DNA from: Deltaproteobacteria bacterium
Lineage (GTDB): Bacteria > Desulfobacterota > Desulfuromonadia > Desulfuromonadales > Geopsychrobacteraceae
Direction: 5' to 3'
DNA length: 6,830 nucleotides
Assembly: GCA_009993495.1 (NCBI GenBank)
Contig: JAACTI010000224.1
Location: forward strand, 1-6,830
A program made the position numbers and the translations under genes. The stretch's first letter is position 1; each line of letters starts with the position of its first letter. The notes beneath the pieces were generated by a model, which was not told where the DNA came from, made no database searches, and worked only from the letters and a program-made list of their open reading frames with translations. This document shows positions 6,145-6,830 of this stretch, piece by piece.

Positions 6145-6830
6145 ATGGAGCCAACCCGCGCCTACTGTGTCCATTGCGGACTGGAAATTTCGCCCGCCGA
6201 TCTCGTCAGCGAAGAGATCCAAGGTCAGAATTATTCTTTCTGCTGCACCGGTTGCCTAGGGGCTTGGCTGATTATTCGCAATGCAGGCCTGGCCGGCTTT
6301 TATCGCCGACCGGATCTGGCACCGGGCCGGGTAAAAAAATCCTACACCAACCAGTTTGACCCCAGCTATCTTGAAAACTTTATCGAAATCACCCCCCAGG
6401 GGTCGAGCATCAGCCTGATCATCGATGGCATCCGTTGCGCCAGTTGTATCTGGTTGATTGAAAACTATCTGTTACAGCAAACCGGGGTTGTGAGCGCCCG
6501 GGTTAATTACGCCTCCCATCGGCTGCTGCTGGGTTTTGATCCAGCGCAAACCAGCGCCGCACAGCTATGTCGCCAGCTGACAAAAATCGGCTATCTGCCC
6601 CGTCCCTTCAGTCAAAACGAGCTCGGAAAAACCATGGATCGCGAGCAGCGCAGCCTGTTGCTACGTTTCGGTACCGCAGTTTTTCTGTCCATGCAACTCA
6701 TGGGGTTTTCCATCGCCCTTTACGCCGGTTACTTCAAGGGCATTGATCGCACCACCCATTTTTTACTGCAACTCTTTGCCGCCCTGGTTACCACTCCGGT
6801 TATTTTTTACGCGGGCTACCCTTTTTTACG
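6145..6830 (+). CDS. ccoI: Copper-transporting P1B-type ATPase CcoI/FixI, N-terminal part, cut by window edge
   Basis: CcoI is an inner-membrane P-type ATPase that exports Cu(I) for cbb3 oxidase maturation. The visible 228 residues run open to the edge. The N-terminus is the cysteine-rich metal-binding extension found in CcoI/FixI: C8 and C11 (YCVHCG), then C33, C34 and C37 (FCCTGC). A heavy-metal-associated domain follows, with the copper motif G95-I-R-C98-A-S-C101 and the CIWLIENYL helix, about residues 85-155. Two membrane spans begin at about 172-196 and 206-228. The catalytic DKTG phosphorylation site, the CPC membrane motif and the nucleotide-binding domain lie beyond the window. The ATG is one base after the fixH stop with no clear ribosome site, so translation is probably coupled. 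The extension and the position after fixH favour CcoI over a general CopA exporter. Confidence 0.93.
   Translation, partial: MEPTRAYCVHCGLEISPADLVSEEIQGQNYSFCCTGCLGAWLIIRNAGLAGFYRRPDLAPGRVKKSYTNQFDPSYLENFIEITPQGSSISLIIDGIRCASCIWLIENYLLQQTGVVSARVNYASHRLLLGFDPAQTSAAQLCRQLTKIGYLPRPFSQNELGKTMDREQRSLLLRFGTAVFLSMQLMGFSIALYAGYFKGIDRTTHFLLQLFAALVTTPVIFYAGYPFL

Overview
The window carries the biogenesis and structural locus of a cbb3-type (C-family) cytochrome c oxidase, the high-affinity terminal oxidase used for microaerobic respiration. It comes from a Gram-negative bacterium of moderate GC content. The gene order (ccoN, ccoO, ccoQ, ccoP, ccoG, ccoH/fixH, ccoI) and the protein motifs are of the proteobacterial type. 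The unusual haem-domain arrangement, the divergent CcoN and the NtrB-like kinase would fit a Desulfuromonas/Geobacter-type lineage, but that placement is a guess from the sequence alone.

Layout. Positions 1-1192 on the minus strand hold the first 397 residues of a membrane histidine kinase (periplasmic sensor, HAMP, DHp with HEIDNP, start of the ATPase domain); the gene runs off the left edge. Positions 1193-1418 are a divergent intergenic region with two good sigma70-type promoters pointing towards ccoN and a strong ribosome binding site. From 1419 to the right edge all genes are on the plus strand and tightly packed. They are ccoN (catalytic subunit), ccoO (extended, with two haem c sites), a 58-residue ccoQ, ccoP (short, with one haem c site), then a 50-base gap holding a strong GC-rich hairpin, then ccoG (cupric reductase/polyferredoxin), ccoH/fixH, and the first 228 residues of ccoI (copper P-type ATPase), cut by the right edge.

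How they work together. CcoO and CcoP pass electrons from a periplasmic c-type cytochrome to the haem b / haem b3-CuB centre in CcoN. CcoQ stabilises the complex. CcoG and CcoI handle the copper needed for CuB (reduction and transport), and CcoH helps assembly. A ccoS gene would be expected just downstream but is outside the window.

The most notable point is that the third haem c domain, normally the first of two in CcoP, appears to sit at the C-terminus of CcoO instead. CcoO therefore has two haem c sites and CcoP one, for the usual total of three. CcoN also departs from the canonical sequence at several positions around the active site while keeping every metal ligand and the cross-linking tyrosine. 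I see no wholly new system; these are unusual variants of a known one.
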